Notes: generated by a model from the sequence alone, not told the origin. A stretch of DNA of 64,000 nucleotides from Acidimicrobiia bacterium (GCA_022822525.1 JAJEBN010000062.1:62001-126000); one strand, 5' to 3'; shown: positions 1-8,759, counted from the stretch's first letter. Program-made: numbers and translations.

Positions 1-2
1 AC

Positions 3-38
3 ACCGCCGAGGCGGTCGAGCCGTTCGAGCGGCGCTGA
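3..38 (+). CDS. Possible 3' end of a gene beginning before the window
   Basis: An open frame runs from the window edge to a TGA at 36-38 and would encode the tail TAEAVEPFERR. The codons are GC-rich in the third position, as in neighbouring genes. Nothing else can be said about its identity, and with only eleven codons it may be chance. It would converge on the cytochrome oxidase operon. The stretch 39-175 holds no gene or clear terminator that I can see. Confidence 0.25.
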   Translation, partial: TAEAVEPFERR

Positions 39-175
39 GCTGCCTCGTCCCAGCCACATCGGCGGCCTCAGTCGACGAGATGCGGTCCCTCGCCCGTGGG
101 TAGTCCAACCTCACTGACGCTCGCGCCGCGCGCTGCTGGCTTGCGCCGGACGGCGCGACAGCCGAAATTGTTCGG

Positions 176-553
176 TCAGCAGTTGGGGCTGGGGCTGAGG
201 TCGCAGCCGGCTGGGTCGGTCCAGAACACCATCGAGGTGCCCATCGCCGCGTAGACCGCGATGGCGAGCACCAGCCCTCCGACGAACATCCACGTGAACA
301 GCTTGTTGTCGAAGCGCAAGTGCATGAAGTAGGCGACGACGATCTCGAACTTGACGACCATCAGGATGAGCAGCAACGGGACCTCGAGCGGGCCCGGGGG
401 CGCGAAGTAGATCAGCACCTCGGCCGCCGTGAGCACGGCGAGCAGCAGGGCAACCTTGATGTAGCCGAAGTCGCTCAGGCCGTGATCATGGTCGTCGTGA
501 GCCTCGTCGGACTCGTGGACCTCTTCGGGTGCGGCCTCAGTGGCGGTGCTCAT
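176..553 (-). CDS. ctaF: Cytochrome c oxidase subunit IV family protein
   Basis: Small accessory subunit of the aa3/caa3-type terminal oxidase in the cytoplasmic membrane. The 125-residue product has an acidic, His-rich N-terminus (about residues 8-25), then three hydrophobic segments at roughly 33-52, 58-76 and 86-105. The central one carries the family pattern KFEIVVAYFMHLRFD, typical of prokaryotic COX4 proteins. The ATG is preceded by a GGGGGAAAG ribosome site. It is the last gene of the oxidase operon, 16 bp after ctaE. It has no catalytic role of its own; assembly or stability of subunit I is the usual inference. Confidence 0.85.
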   Translation of the reverse strand: MSTATEAAPEEVHESDEAHDDHDHGLSDFGYIKVALLLAVLTAAEVLIYFAPPGPLEVPLLLILMVVKFEIVVAYFMHLRFDNKLFTWMFVGGLVLAIAVYAAMGTSMVFWTDPAGCDLSPSPNC

Positions 554-569
554 CGCTTTCCCCCCACGC

Positions 570-1253
570 TCACGGGATCAGGTAGACGACCGCGAAGATC
601 ACGATCCAGACGATGTCGACGAAGTGCCAGTACAAGCCGATGATCTCGATGGTCTCGGCCCGCTCAGGACCGATGATCCCTCGATTCACCATCACCCACA
701 GCGTGACCAGCATGATGATGCCCAGCGACACGTGGACGCCGTGGAATCCGGTCAATGTGTAGAAGGCCGACGACGAGATGCTGACGGTGTACCCGAGGCC
801 TTCGCGGTAGAAGCTCGTGAACTCGTACACCTGCCCGGCGATGAACACCGCGCCAAGAGCGGCGGTGGTCAGCAGCCAGAGCTTGCACCGCTCCATCTCG
901 CGCCGAGTGATCGACGACACCGCCAGCACCATGGTGAGCGAGCTCATCAGCAGAACGAACGAGCTCACCGAGGTGAACGGGATGTCAAACAGCTCTGCCG
1001 CGGTGAGCGGTTCGGGGCCCGTCAGCGGCTTGCGGTTGCGCAGCAGCAGGTAGGTCGAGATCAGCGCCCCGAAGAGCAGGCAATCCGAACCCAGGAAGGT
1101 CCACATCGTCAGCTTCTCGTTGGACAAGCTTGTAGTGGGCGGGATGATCTCGTAGTCGTCCCACTCGGTGCGGGGGTAGGCGATCTGCGGTTCGTCGCCT
1201 TCGGCCGGTTCGACGGCGGCTGCCGTGCCAGCGGTCGTGGGGGTGTCAGTCAC
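570..1253 (-). CDS. ctaE: Cytochrome c oxidase subunit III
   Basis: Integral subunit III of the heme-copper oxidase. It binds no redox cofactor and supports proton uptake and stability of subunit I. The GTG at 1253 is chosen because a GGGGAGG ribosome site lies just upstream and the start overlaps the ctaD stop by 8 bp; the longer frame to 1400 would run far into ctaD and encodes low-complexity residues. The 227-residue product has an acidic N-tail, then the family landmarks EKLTMWTFLGSDCLLF, the FHGVHVSLG helix and the YWHFVDIVW C-terminal motif. Residues lost in the second COX3-like gene upstream are present here, so this is the functional copy. Confidence 0.93.
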   Translation of the reverse strand: MTDTPTTAGTAAAVEPAEGDEPQIAYPRTEWDDYEIIPPTTSLSNEKLTMWTFLGSDCLLFGALISTYLLLRNRKPLTGPEPLTAAELFDIPFTSVSSFVLLMSSLTMVLAVSSITRREMERCKLWLLTTAALGAVFIAGQVYEFTSFYREGLGYTVSISSSAFYTLTGFHGVHVSLGIIMLVTLWVMVNRGIIGPERAETIEIIGLYWHFVDIVWIVIFAVVYLIP

Positions 1254-3315
1254 CGGCGGCCTCCCCGTTCGCTGTGCTGGCGGCCAGCACGCCGTTGTGA
1301 TCATCGTGGCCGTCGGGGCCACCGCCATGATCATCGTCGTGGTCGCCATGCCCGCCGTGGCCGTGACCGTGGCCCGCGTCGGGATCGGTGGCTGGCTCAA
1401 GGGTCCAGCCGAACATGGAGCCGACCAGCAGCAGCAGCCCGATGCCGGCGATCCACAGGTTGTAGATGAGGCCGAAGCCGATCAGCGGCAAGCCCATCGC
1501 CAGCACGATCGGCCAATACGACGGCGACGGCAGGTGCGGATGCTGGTCGCCCTTCTGCGCGATGTCGTTTCCGTGGGCGATCCGGCGCAGCTTGCCGGTC
1601 TCGTCGGGCTGGTACTTCTTGTGCCAGAAGTCGTCCACCTCGGTCACGACCGGTACGTAGTCGAAGTTGTGCTCGGGCACCGGTGAGGGAATCGCCCACT
1701 CGAGCGTGCGCCCGTCCCAGGGATCTGCCTCAGCCTGCGGCTCGACGCCGCGGCGGTAGCGACCCCAGGTGCGGAAGATGTTGACAGCCAGGATCACCAT
1801 GGCGATCAGCATGAAGAAGTAGCCGATCGTGGCGATCTTGTTCCAGAATTCGAATCCGTCGAATTCCCCGTACACGCTGTGCCGCCGCGCCATCCCCTGC
1901 AAGCCCACGATGTGCATGGGCCCGAACGTGACGTTGAAGCCCAGCAGCATCAGCCAGAAGTGCCAGCGGCCGAGCCGGTCGTTCAGGTGGTAGCCGAACG
2001 CCTTCGGCCACCAGTAGTAGAGGCCGGCGAACATCCCCATCAGGGCGCCGCCCACGAGTACGTAGTGGAAGTGCGCCACGATGAAGTACGTGTCGGTCTG
2101 CTGGGTGTCGGCGGGCGCAATCGCGTGCATGACGCCGGACAGGCCGCCGATGGTGAACATTGCCACCAGCGACACCGAGAACATCATCGGCACCGTGAAG
2201 CGGACCTTGCCGGCCCACATCGTCGCGATCCAGTTCAGGATCTTCACGCCCGTGGGCACCGCAATGAACATGGTCGTCGCTGAGAACGCCGCCACCGAGA
2301 CCGGCCCCATGCCTGAGGTGAACATGTGGTGCGCCCACACGCCCCATCCCATGAAGCCGATCGCTGCACCCGACAGCACCACGATCGGGTAGCCGAACAG
2401 CGGCTTGCGGCTGAACACCGGCAGCGTCTCGGACACGATGCCGAACGCTGGCAGGATGAGGATGTACACCTCGGGGTGGCCGAATATCCAGAACAGGTGC
2501 TGCCACAGCAGCGGATCTGCGCCCGCGGCCACATCGAAGAAGTTCGATTCGAACGTGCGGTCGAAGGTCAGCAGCACCAGCGCCACCGTGATGACCGGCA
2601 AGGCGAACACCAGCAGGAACTGCACCACCAGGATCATCCAGGTGAACACCGGCATGCGCAGCAGGCTCATGCCCGGGCAGCGCATGTTGATGATGGTCAC
2701 CAGCAGGTTGATCGCGCCCAGCAGCGAGGCGATGCCGGCGATCTGCAGGCCCAGGGCGTAGAAGTCCATGCCGTGGCCCGGGCTGAAGGTCATGCCGGTA
2801 TTGGGTGCGTAGGCGAACCAGCCGCCGTCGGCGCCTCCGCCCAAGAACCAGCTCAGGTTCAAGAAGATGCCGCCGAAGAAGAAGATCCACAGGCCGAGCG
2901 CATTCATGCGCGGGAAAGCGACGTCCCTAGCGCCGATCTGCAGCGGTACGAGATAGTTCGCGAACGCGTTCGCCAGCGGCATGATCACCAGGAAGACCAT
3001 CGTGACGCCGTGCATGGTGAACAGCTGGTTGTAGAAGTCGGCGCTGATCACCTCGCCGTCGGGTGCCCACAGCTGCAGGCGCACCAGTCCGATCTCGAGG
3101 CCGCCGATCAGGAACCAGAACAGCGCGAGGGCGCCGTACATGATCCCGATCTTCTTGTGGTCCACCGTGAAGAGCCACTCGCGCCAGCCGGTCGCGTGCG
3201 TGGGCCGAGCGAAGACGCCGGTACGGGGGGTGTCGTCGTGATCGGAAGTGCCGTCAGCCACCTCGAGCTCGGTGCCCGGTGCTTCACGTTCCGGCTGATC
3301 GGTGATGATTGCCAT
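1246..3315 (-). CDS. ctaD: Cytochrome c oxidase subunit I (aa3/caa3 type), functional copy
   Basis: Catalytic core that reduces O2 to water and pumps protons. All metal ligands are visible: H102 and H417 for heme a, H280, H329 and H330 for CuB, H415 for heme a3, and the cross-linking Y284 in HPEVY. At 689 residues it is longer than the usual ~550-600. The extra part (about 560-689) holds a cytoplasmic linker, two more membrane segments starting at PSPSYWPIV, and a tail very rich in His, Asp and Gly (GHGHGHGGHGDHDDDH). The membrane part of the extension resembles part of the 263-residue protein encoded at 4511-5302. An AGGAG site precedes the ATG. It lies between ctaC and ctaE. The His-rich tail could bind Cu or Zn, but this is inference. 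Confidence 0.96.
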   Translation of the reverse strand: MAIITDQPEREAPGTELEVADGTSDHDDTPRTGVFARPTHATGWREWLFTVDHKKIGIMYGALALFWFLIGGLEIGLVRLQLWAPDGEVISADFYNQLFTMHGVTMVFLVIMPLANAFANYLVPLQIGARDVAFPRMNALGLWIFFFGGIFLNLSWFLGGGADGGWFAYAPNTGMTFSPGHGMDFYALGLQIAGIASLLGAINLLVTIINMRCPGMSLLRMPVFTWMILVVQFLLVFALPVITVALVLLTFDRTFESNFFDVAAGADPLLWQHLFWIFGHPEVYILILPAFGIVSETLPVFSRKPLFGYPIVVLSGAAIGFMGWGVWAHHMFTSGMGPVSVAAFSATTMFIAVPTGVKILNWIATMWAGKVRFTVPMMFSVSLVAMFTIGGLSGVMHAIAPADTQQTDTYFIVAHFHYVLVGGALMGMFAGLYYWWPKAFGYHLNDRLGRWHFWLMLLGFNVTFGPMHIVGLQGMARRHSVYGEFDGFEFWNKIATIGYFFMLIAMVILAVNIFRTWGRYRRGVEPQAEADPWDGRTLEWAIPSPVPEHNFDYVPVVTEVDDFWHKKYQPDETGKLRRIAHGNDIAQKGDQHPHLPSPSYWPIVLAMGLPLIGFGLIYNLWIAGIGLLLLVGSMFGWTLEPATDPDAGHGHGHGGHGDHDDDHGGGPDGHDDHNGVLAASTANGEAAGD

Positions 3316-3350
3316 CAGGTCGTTCTCCTAGGCCCGCGTGCCAGTGCTCA

Positions 3351-4511
3351 TCAGGGCAGCACCGGCGGGCTGCCGAGGGTCTTGAGGTACTCCATCAGGT
3401 TGTCGAGTTCCTGATCGGTCAGGACCTCTGAGAAGTCCAGCATGCCCTGCTGGTTGTCGGCACGAGCCGGCTTCATGTCCGCTGCGTTGCGCACCCACTC
3501 GCGCAGCTCCGCAACGTTGAGCCGGAGGCTTCCGTCGGGATTACGGAGGTACTCGCCGTCGGGCCCGATCTGATAGGTCTCATACAGCGCGCCGGCGAAG
3601 GCCGTGCGGCTCATCAGGTTGGTGAGATTCGGCGCGATGCCCGCGAGCAGGTTGGCATTGCCCCCCGCCGCGCTCTCGTAGGTGCCGTCGACGACGTGGC
3701 AGCTGATGCAGTGGGTCTCGAACAGTGCTGCGCCGGCCGCTTCGGGCGATTCGGGGGCAGGCGCCGCCTGTGCCGCCACCTGCCCGTCGAGTTGTTCTTG
3801 CACCCAGCGATCGAATTCTGCTGGCGTGAGCACGATGGTCCGCATCTGCATGTTGGCGTGGCTCAGCCCGCAGAACTCCACGCACTCGCCGTAGAAGATG
3901 CCCGGCTCGTCGGAGCTGATCCGCCACTGGTGAATCCGGCCGGGCACAGCGTCCTTCTTGCCGTTCAGCTGGGGAATCCAGAACGAGTGGATGACATCGT
4001 TGGAGTGGATCTCGAGGTTGACCTCTTCGCCGGTCGGGATGACCAAGTCGTTCGCCGTGACGATGTCGTAGCTGCCGTCTTCGTCAAGGTCGTAGCTGAA
4101 CTGCCACCACCATTGCTGACCCTCCACCTTGATCGTGCGCCCGTCGCCTTCGTCGGCCAGCGCGAACACCGTCGGGAGCGTGACGATCGTGAGGAACACC
4201 AGCATCGCTGTCGGGATGAGCGTCCAGGTCAGCTCCGCCTTGCGATTGCCATGGATCTGCGGCGGCAGGTCGTCGGGATCGTCGGTGGGCTTGGCCCGGA
4301 ACTTGACGATGATGGTGACAACAGCGGCAGCCACGAAGATGCCGACGCCGACTGCCATCCAGCCCGACAGGCGCATGAGCCCGTCGATGTCGCGGGCTTC
4401 CTGCCCGATCGGCTTGGTGGCATCGAGTCGACCAGTGGCGCAGCCCGCCAGCAGCAAGCCGGCCAGCGCCAGCAGGACCAAGCCCAAGCGTCGGAGAAAA
4501 CGTGCGCCCAT
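3351..4511 (-). CDS. ctaC: Cytochrome c oxidase subunit II fused to cytochrome c (caa3 type)
   Basis: Accepts electrons at CuA and passes them to subunit I. The N-terminus is a lipoprotein signal (LLLAGC), followed by two membrane helices and the cupredoxin domain with CVEFCGLSHANMQM supplying CuA Cys, His and Met ligands. After an Ala/Pro linker the C-terminal ~110 residues carry a CISCH heme-c motif and a distal Met (MKPA), which makes it a caa3-type subunit that can take electrons from a quinol:cytochrome c route without a soluble donor. The stop of the upstream gene overlaps the start (GTGATG), so either the ATG (4511) or the GTG (4514) could be used. 386 residues is normal for fused CtaC. 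Confidence 0.95.
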   Translation of the reverse strand: MGARFLRRLGLVLLALAGLLLAGCATGRLDATKPIGQEARDIDGLMRLSGWMAVGVGIFVAAAVVTIIVKFRAKPTDDPDDLPPQIHGNRKAELTWTLIPTAMLVFLTIVTLPTVFALADEGDGRTIKVEGQQWWWQFSYDLDEDGSYDIVTANDLVIPTGEEVNLEIHSNDVIHSFWIPQLNGKKDAVPGRIHQWRISSDEPGIFYGECVEFCGLSHANMQMRTIVLTPAEFDRWVQEQLDGQVAAQAAPAPESPEAAGAALFETHCISCHVVDGTYESAAGGNANLLAGIAPNLTNLMSRTAFAGALYETYQIGPDGEYLRNPDGSLRLNVAELREWVRNAADMKPARADNQQGMLDFSEVLTDQELDNLMEYLKTLGSPPVLP

Positions 4512-5302
4512 CACTCGTGGTCCCCTTCGGACTCGCTCATCTCGTCCGAGGTGTGAGCGCCCTCATCGGCGGCTTCGCCGTGATCGTCGGAAACCTCGGC
4601 GTGGCCATGCGGCGAGTGGAACTCCCGCTCGCCCCTCACGGCGGAGGCGATGCCTGCCACGATGAGCGCGACGCCGCCCAGCACCAGCATCGAAGCCACG
4701 ATCGACCGCCGGATCTGCGGCTTGGCATAGATCAGGAAGGCGAAGGCCAGGATGACCGACGCAACGACAATGGCCCACCAGCTCGCCGCGTTCTTGCTCA
4801 CCGTCAGGAATATCCGGGACGCCAGCACGACCGGAATGGCAATCGCCAGCGCGCCGTAGAGGGAGATCTCGAACGGCCGCATCAGGCGTGCCCGCTCGAC
4901 GGCGTTGGATTCAGCATCGGTCGACAGGTGCTCGGCCCAGGCACTCATGGTCCACTCGAACGCGGAGATCAGCAGCAGCGCCACCCCAGCGATGGTCAGC
5001 AGCGAATCGGTCACCAAGCCGACCATCAGCACGCCCATGCCGACGGCCGCCATGATCGGCCAGTAGGCCGGCGTGGGTCGGTACTCGGCCAAGTGCTCCC
5101 GGTCGAGCGAGTCGCCGTCGCCGACCGTCAGGGCCAGTGTGAACAGCAACGCGAACGCCCCCGCAGCGACACCCAGCACGATCGTGGCGTACATGACCAC
5201 ATGGCCCGTGCCGTCCATGCCCGTGAGGACGCCGACCACGACGGCGGCGGCCGCCGCCAGCGCGATGCGACCGGCGAAATACCTGCTGGCGATGCCGACC
5301 AT
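4511..5302 (-). CDS. Oxidase-operon membrane protein with actinobacterial subunit IV-like segment
   Basis: A 263-residue polytopic protein with about seven hydrophobic segments (roughly 10-30, 37-60, 80-100, 104-123, 150-168, 175-193 and 200-220) and an acidic His-containing tail (SPHGHAEVSDDHGEA). Its middle, PTPAYWPIMAAVGMGVL followed by a helix ending FEWTM, matches in pattern the C-terminal extension of CtaD (PSPSYWPIVLAMGLPLIG, ending FGWTL). That YWPI element is characteristic of actinobacterial oxidase subunit IV. It is translationally linked to ctaC (TGATG overlap) and lies 7 bp after the COX3-like gene. I infer a structural or assembly subunit of the oxidase. No catalytic residues are recognised. 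Confidence 0.6.
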   Translation of the reverse strand: MVGIASRYFAGRIALAAAAAVVVGVLTGMDGTGHVVMYATIVLGVAAGAFALLFTLALTVGDGDSLDREHLAEYRPTPAYWPIMAAVGMGVLMVGLVTDSLLTIAGVALLLISAFEWTMSAWAEHLSTDAESNAVERARLMRPFEISLYGALAIAIPVVLASRIFLTVSKNAASWWAIVVASVILAFAFLIYAKPQIRRSIVASMLVLGGVALIVAGIASAVRGEREFHSPHGHAEVSDDHGEAADEGAHTSDEMSESEGDHE

Positions 5303-5309
5303 CGATCCC

Positions 5310-5930
5310 CTACTTCACCACGTACACGACGTACCAGGTGGCGGCCCACGCAAGCACGGCGAAGTCCCAGAAGAAGACCGCAGAACCCAGCGGCGACGAG
5401 CGGTCTCGGCCGACGCTGCCTCCCAGCGATCTCAGTGTCATCAGGCCGAGATAGAACATCCCGACAATCAAGATGGCCAGCGAGAGTCCGGTCACCGCGA
5501 AGGCCAGGTTCTCCCACTCGCCGGCACCTAGCTCAACCTCCATGCGGTTGAGGCTGTACATCACCATGTTGAAGAACGCGAATCCCATCACCAGCGTGAT
5601 GGCCATGCCCACCCAGGTGTGGCCGCGTTCGCCGCGCTGGCTGGCCCAGTGAGCCCAGTGCGCCGTCACGACCGAGACCAGCAGCGTGATGAGGGCGTAG
5701 ACGAGCTGAGGGTTCGGCACTGATTGGCCGGCCAGCCAGTCATGTCCCGGATCATCGAGGATGTGGCGGCGGGCCATGTAGTGGCCGAGTGCGCCAGCGA
5801 CCGCCATGGACCCTGCGGCGATGGCGAAGCCCGTCCCGACGAGCTGGCTGCGCGGGCGCGGTGGCGGGCCGGGAACGACATAGCGCCCAGGCTGGGGCGT
5901 CTCGACAGCGCTCATCGTGGTCTCTGACAT
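5310..5930 (-). CDS. Second COX3-like protein lacking conserved subunit III residues
   Basis: A 206-residue membrane protein with five or more helices that aligns with subunit III by pattern. AVTGLSLAILIVGMFYLG occupies the place of TLTGFHGVHVSLGIIMLV, and FFWDFAVLAWAATWYVVYV the place of YWHFVDIVWIVIFAVVYL. The conserved His residues of the true subunit III are absent. The start overlaps the stop of the upstream COX1-like gene (TGATG), so the two are translated as a pair. The likely role is partner of the ligand-free COX1-like protein, or a scaffold of the oxidase. Homology to COX3 is fairly clear; the function is not known. Confidence 0.65.
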   Translation of the reverse strand: MSETTMSAVETPQPGRYVVPGPPPRPRSQLVGTGFAIAAGSMAVAGALGHYMARRHILDDPGHDWLAGQSVPNPQLVYALITLLVSVVTAHWAHWASQRGERGHTWVGMAITLVMGFAFFNMVMYSLNRMEVELGAGEWENLAFAVTGLSLAILIVGMFYLGLMTLRSLGGSVGRDRSSPLGSAVFFWDFAVLAWAATWYVVYVVK

Positions 5931-7681
5931 CAGGCCGGCACCTCAGAAGGCTCCCGCTCGGCGGGCACAACGCTGCCGTTGAGCTCGGCGTCGAGCAGGG
6001 GCGTGCCCGAACTCAACTGCGGCAGGGAAGCTGATTGGCCCAGCGCCGGGGGCGAGTCGAGCAGCCACTCGGGCGTCAGGCCGCCCCACGGGTCTGCATC
6101 GGCTTCGGCACCCTTGCCCATACCCACCGAGACCAGGAGATTCAACAGAACGAGCCCGACACCAACGAGCACGATGATGACACCGACGCCGCCCACCACC
6201 GAGAGGCCTTCGGCGGCGGAATGATCGATCAAGCCGTCATAGACAGTGGTCAGCAGCGGGTCGTTGTAGACGAACTGCGGCTGCTCGGTGAAAGCACCCG
6301 ACAGGGTCGGGCCGAGCCATGCCAGGACGGCGCCGCCGCCGATTGCGGCGAAGCTGGCCCAGCCGACGAATTCGGACAGCCGCCGTCCCCAGATCTTGGG
6401 TGCCCACCAATGCAGCGCCGCCAGCGCGCCCATCAGTCCGGCGCCGTAGATGAGCAGGCTCTGCTGACCCGTGACCCAGGTCGTGAAGCGCAGCGGAGCG
6501 TTCCCGTCGACGCCGCGGCCCGCGATGTTCAGCCAGTCCACTCCCGCGCCGATCAGCCCGACCAGAGCGGCAACAGCAATGAACTTCCCGGCGCCGAACG
6601 CAGCCAGCACTGCAGTGTTGGGACGCTTCCATGACACTGCGCCGGGATGAGGGCGCGGTCGATTGCGGCTCTGCCACACGGTGAATCCCAGCAGCGCCAG
6701 CAGGCCGGCCACTCCCGCCAGAGCACCTGCATAGAGGCCGACCAGGACGATGCCTTCGAGGCCGTCGACGATGTCGGCGCCCTCACCGGCGATGCCGAAG
6801 TTGGCCCAGGCCCCGAATCCGAAGAGGCCGACGAGGCCCATGGTGAAGTACAGCGCCAGCGGTTCGAAGACCCAGCGGCGTGCAGCGGCCAGCACGATCT
6901 CGGCTGCTACGCCCAGCACCGGCACCACGTAGATGAACAGCTGCGGCGTCCGATACATCCAGTCGATGCGTGGCCAGATGCCGTAGTTGCCGTCCAGGAA
7001 GTGGCGGCCGTAGCTGTGGTCGATGTAGAGCAGCACCAGCTGTCCCAGCACCACGCCGAGGCTGACCACCAGCATCGACGCCGTGACCAGCGCTGACCAC
7101 GCGAACGGCGGCGTGCGGTCCATGTACATGCCCGGCGCACGCATGGTGAGCGTGGTGACGGCGACGCAGATGGCACCGATGATCAGCGACATCACGAGTC
7201 CCGCCAGGGCGAGCATGTGCAGCCGGACCCCGGCATCCCAGCCCCCGGCGGGACCCCCATTGCCTATGTAGGCACCGACCAGCACGCCGAACGACACCAG
7301 CCAGCCCCAGAACGACAGTGCCGCTGCGCGCGCGAACGCAACGTTCGGTGCGCCCACCTGCAGCGGGACGATGTAGATCGCCACGCCCAGGAAGAACGGG
7401 ATGAGCATGCCGAACACCAGCGCATCGCGGGTGAACATGAACACCTGGGTGAAGGTCTCGAGATTGAGCACCGTGTGCCCGCTGTCGGAGGCAAGGTCGA
7501 AGCGCACCAGCGCATCGGTGACGGCGCCGGCGACAGCGAAGAGCAGCGAGAAGCCGATGAACAGCCGGCCGATGCGCTTGTGGTCGGCCGTGTTGAGCAG
7601 ACCGAACGCGGTCGGGTCTTCTGCCTGCGGAGCCACGGCAGACCCGGTCGAGTGCGCAGCTTCGGTGGTGGCGTCGGTCAT
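5930..7681 (-). CDS. COX1-like membrane protein without heme or copper ligands
   Basis: A 583-residue polytopic protein with the fold landmarks of subunit I (DHKRIG near 34, VPLQVGAPNVAF near 105, MRAPGMYM near 180, WWAPKIWG, and a DPWGGLTPEW tail). Comparison by eye with the functional CtaD at 1246-3315 shows every metal ligand replaced. The heme a His becomes T84 next to R85, HPEVY becomes TPQLF (T245, F249), the CuB HH pair becomes N294-F295, and HFH becomes Q-Q-S. It therefore cannot hold heme a, heme a3 or CuB in the normal way. It is the first gene of the oxidase operon, overlapping the COX3-like gene. The start is set at the ATG at 7681; a TTG at 7735 is possible, and neither has a strong ribosome site. 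Automated annotation would probably call it a cytochrome oxidase subunit I. Confidence 0.8.
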   Translation of the reverse strand: MTDATTEAAHSTGSAVAPQAEDPTAFGLLNTADHKRIGRLFIGFSLLFAVAGAVTDALVRFDLASDSGHTVLNLETFTQVFMFTRDALVFGMLIPFFLGVAIYIVPLQVGAPNVAFARAAALSFWGWLVSFGVLVGAYIGNGGPAGGWDAGVRLHMLALAGLVMSLIIGAICVAVTTLTMRAPGMYMDRTPPFAWSALVTASMLVVSLGVVLGQLVLLYIDHSYGRHFLDGNYGIWPRIDWMYRTPQLFIYVVPVLGVAAEIVLAAARRWVFEPLALYFTMGLVGLFGFGAWANFGIAGEGADIVDGLEGIVLVGLYAGALAGVAGLLALLGFTVWQSRNRPRPHPGAVSWKRPNTAVLAAFGAGKFIAVAALVGLIGAGVDWLNIAGRGVDGNAPLRFTTWVTGQQSLLIYGAGLMGALAALHWWAPKIWGRRLSEFVGWASFAAIGGGAVLAWLGPTLSGAFTEQPQFVYNDPLLTTVYDGLIDHSAAEGLSVVGGVGVIIVLVGVGLVLLNLLVSVGMGKGAEADADPWGGLTPEWLLDSPPALGQSASLPQLSSGTPLLDAELNGSVVPAEREPSEVPA

Positions 7682-7838
7682 GCGGCGAAGTGGTTCCCGA
7701 ACTCGGCTGGCAGCGCCGCTTTGAGGCGACGCCAACGGCGCACTCTAGCGACCCGCGAGCCCACGAACCAGATTGTCGACCAACCACGACGAAGCGGCAG
7801 GGGCGACGGGCAGGCGTCGGCAGGGAACCGCTGACGCA

Positions 7839-8723
7839 TCACCATCCGAGCCGGACGATCACATCGGCCGCCATCGCCGCGAACAGCAGACCCAAGTACG
7901 TAATGGACATGTGAAACAGGCGCATCGCGGCCCGGGGCGTCAGCGCACGCCACAGCGCCAGAACTCCCAGACCGAACGCAGCGCCGGTGATCAGCGCGAC
8001 TGTCCAGTACAGAACGCCCGCATCCGCGACCACCGCAAACCACAGCGACAGCGCGATCACGGCAACCGTGTGCACCGTCATCTGCATCAGCACTGATCGC
8101 TCGCTGGCGACCGACGGCAGCATCGGCACGTCGGCGTTGCTGTAGTCGTCGGCGTAGCGAACAGCCAACGCCCAGAAGTGGGGCGGCGTCCAGAAGAAGA
8201 CGATCCCGAAGGCAATCCACGCCTCGAGTGCCAGCGAACCGGTCACGGCCGCCCACCCGACGAGCACCGGCGCGGCGCCGGCAGCGCCGCCGATGACGAT
8301 GTTCTGCGCTGAGGTCCGCTTCAGCCACATGGTGTAGACGAACACGTAGAACAAGCAGGCGGACAGCGCCAGTGCTGCGGCCAGCAGGTTGGCACCCCAC
8401 CACAGGAGCGCGAATGCTGCGACTTCGAGCCCGATGCCGTAGGCAAGTGCCGTGGTCGGGCTCACCGCGCCAGTGACCAACGGACGGTGTGCTGTGCGCT
8501 CCATCGACGCGTCGATGTCGCGGTCGATGAACATGTTGAAGGTATTGGCGCCGGCGGCGGCCAGTGTGCCGCCCACGACGGTGAGCACGACGAGCGCGGC
8601 CGACGGCACGCCGCCCTCGGCCACGAACATGGGCGGCACCGTGGTGACCAGGAGCAGTTCGATGATGCGCGGCTTCGTGAGCGCGACCAGTCCCCGCAGC
8701 GTTGGGCGCAACGTCGCCGGCAT
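7839..8723 (-). CDS. ctaB: Protoheme IX farnesyltransferase (heme O synthase)
   Basis: UbiA-family membrane prenyltransferase that adds a farnesyl group to heme B, the first step of heme A synthesis for the adjacent oxidase. The 294-residue product begins MPATLRPTLRGLVALTKPR, as in other CtaB proteins, and has the prenyl-diphosphate/Mg motif NTFNMFIDRDIDASMERTAHRP in shortened form N-x(6)-DRDID-x(3)-RTAHRP around residue 65-85, plus a second Asp-rich loop (RYADDYSNAD). About nine hydrophobic helices are visible. The ATG at 8723 is preferred over an upstream frame to 9083 that encodes non-membrane, shadow-like sequence. It is divergent from ctaA with only 36 bp between starts. Confidence 0.94.
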   Translation of the reverse strand: MPATLRPTLRGLVALTKPRIIELLLVTTVPPMFVAEGGVPSAALVVLTVVGGTLAAAGANTFNMFIDRDIDASMERTAHRPLVTGAVSPTTALAYGIGLEVAAFALLWWGANLLAAALALSACLFYVFVYTMWLKRTSAQNIVIGGAAGAAPVLVGWAAVTGSLALEAWIAFGIVFFWTPPHFWALAVRYADDYSNADVPMLPSVASERSVLMQMTVHTVAVIALSLWFAVVADAGVLYWTVALITGAAFGLGVLALWRALTPRAAMRLFHMSITYLGLLFAAMAADVIVRLGW

Positions 8724-8759
8724 TGCTGTGAGGCTACGCGTGACCTCTAGCGTTTCAGC

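Noticed and set aside
1254-1400. An N-terminal extension of ctaE reaching into ctaD
   Set aside because: The GTG at 1253 has a clear ribosome site, and the extension encodes repetitive Thr/Met residues from the other frame of the His-rich ctaD tail.
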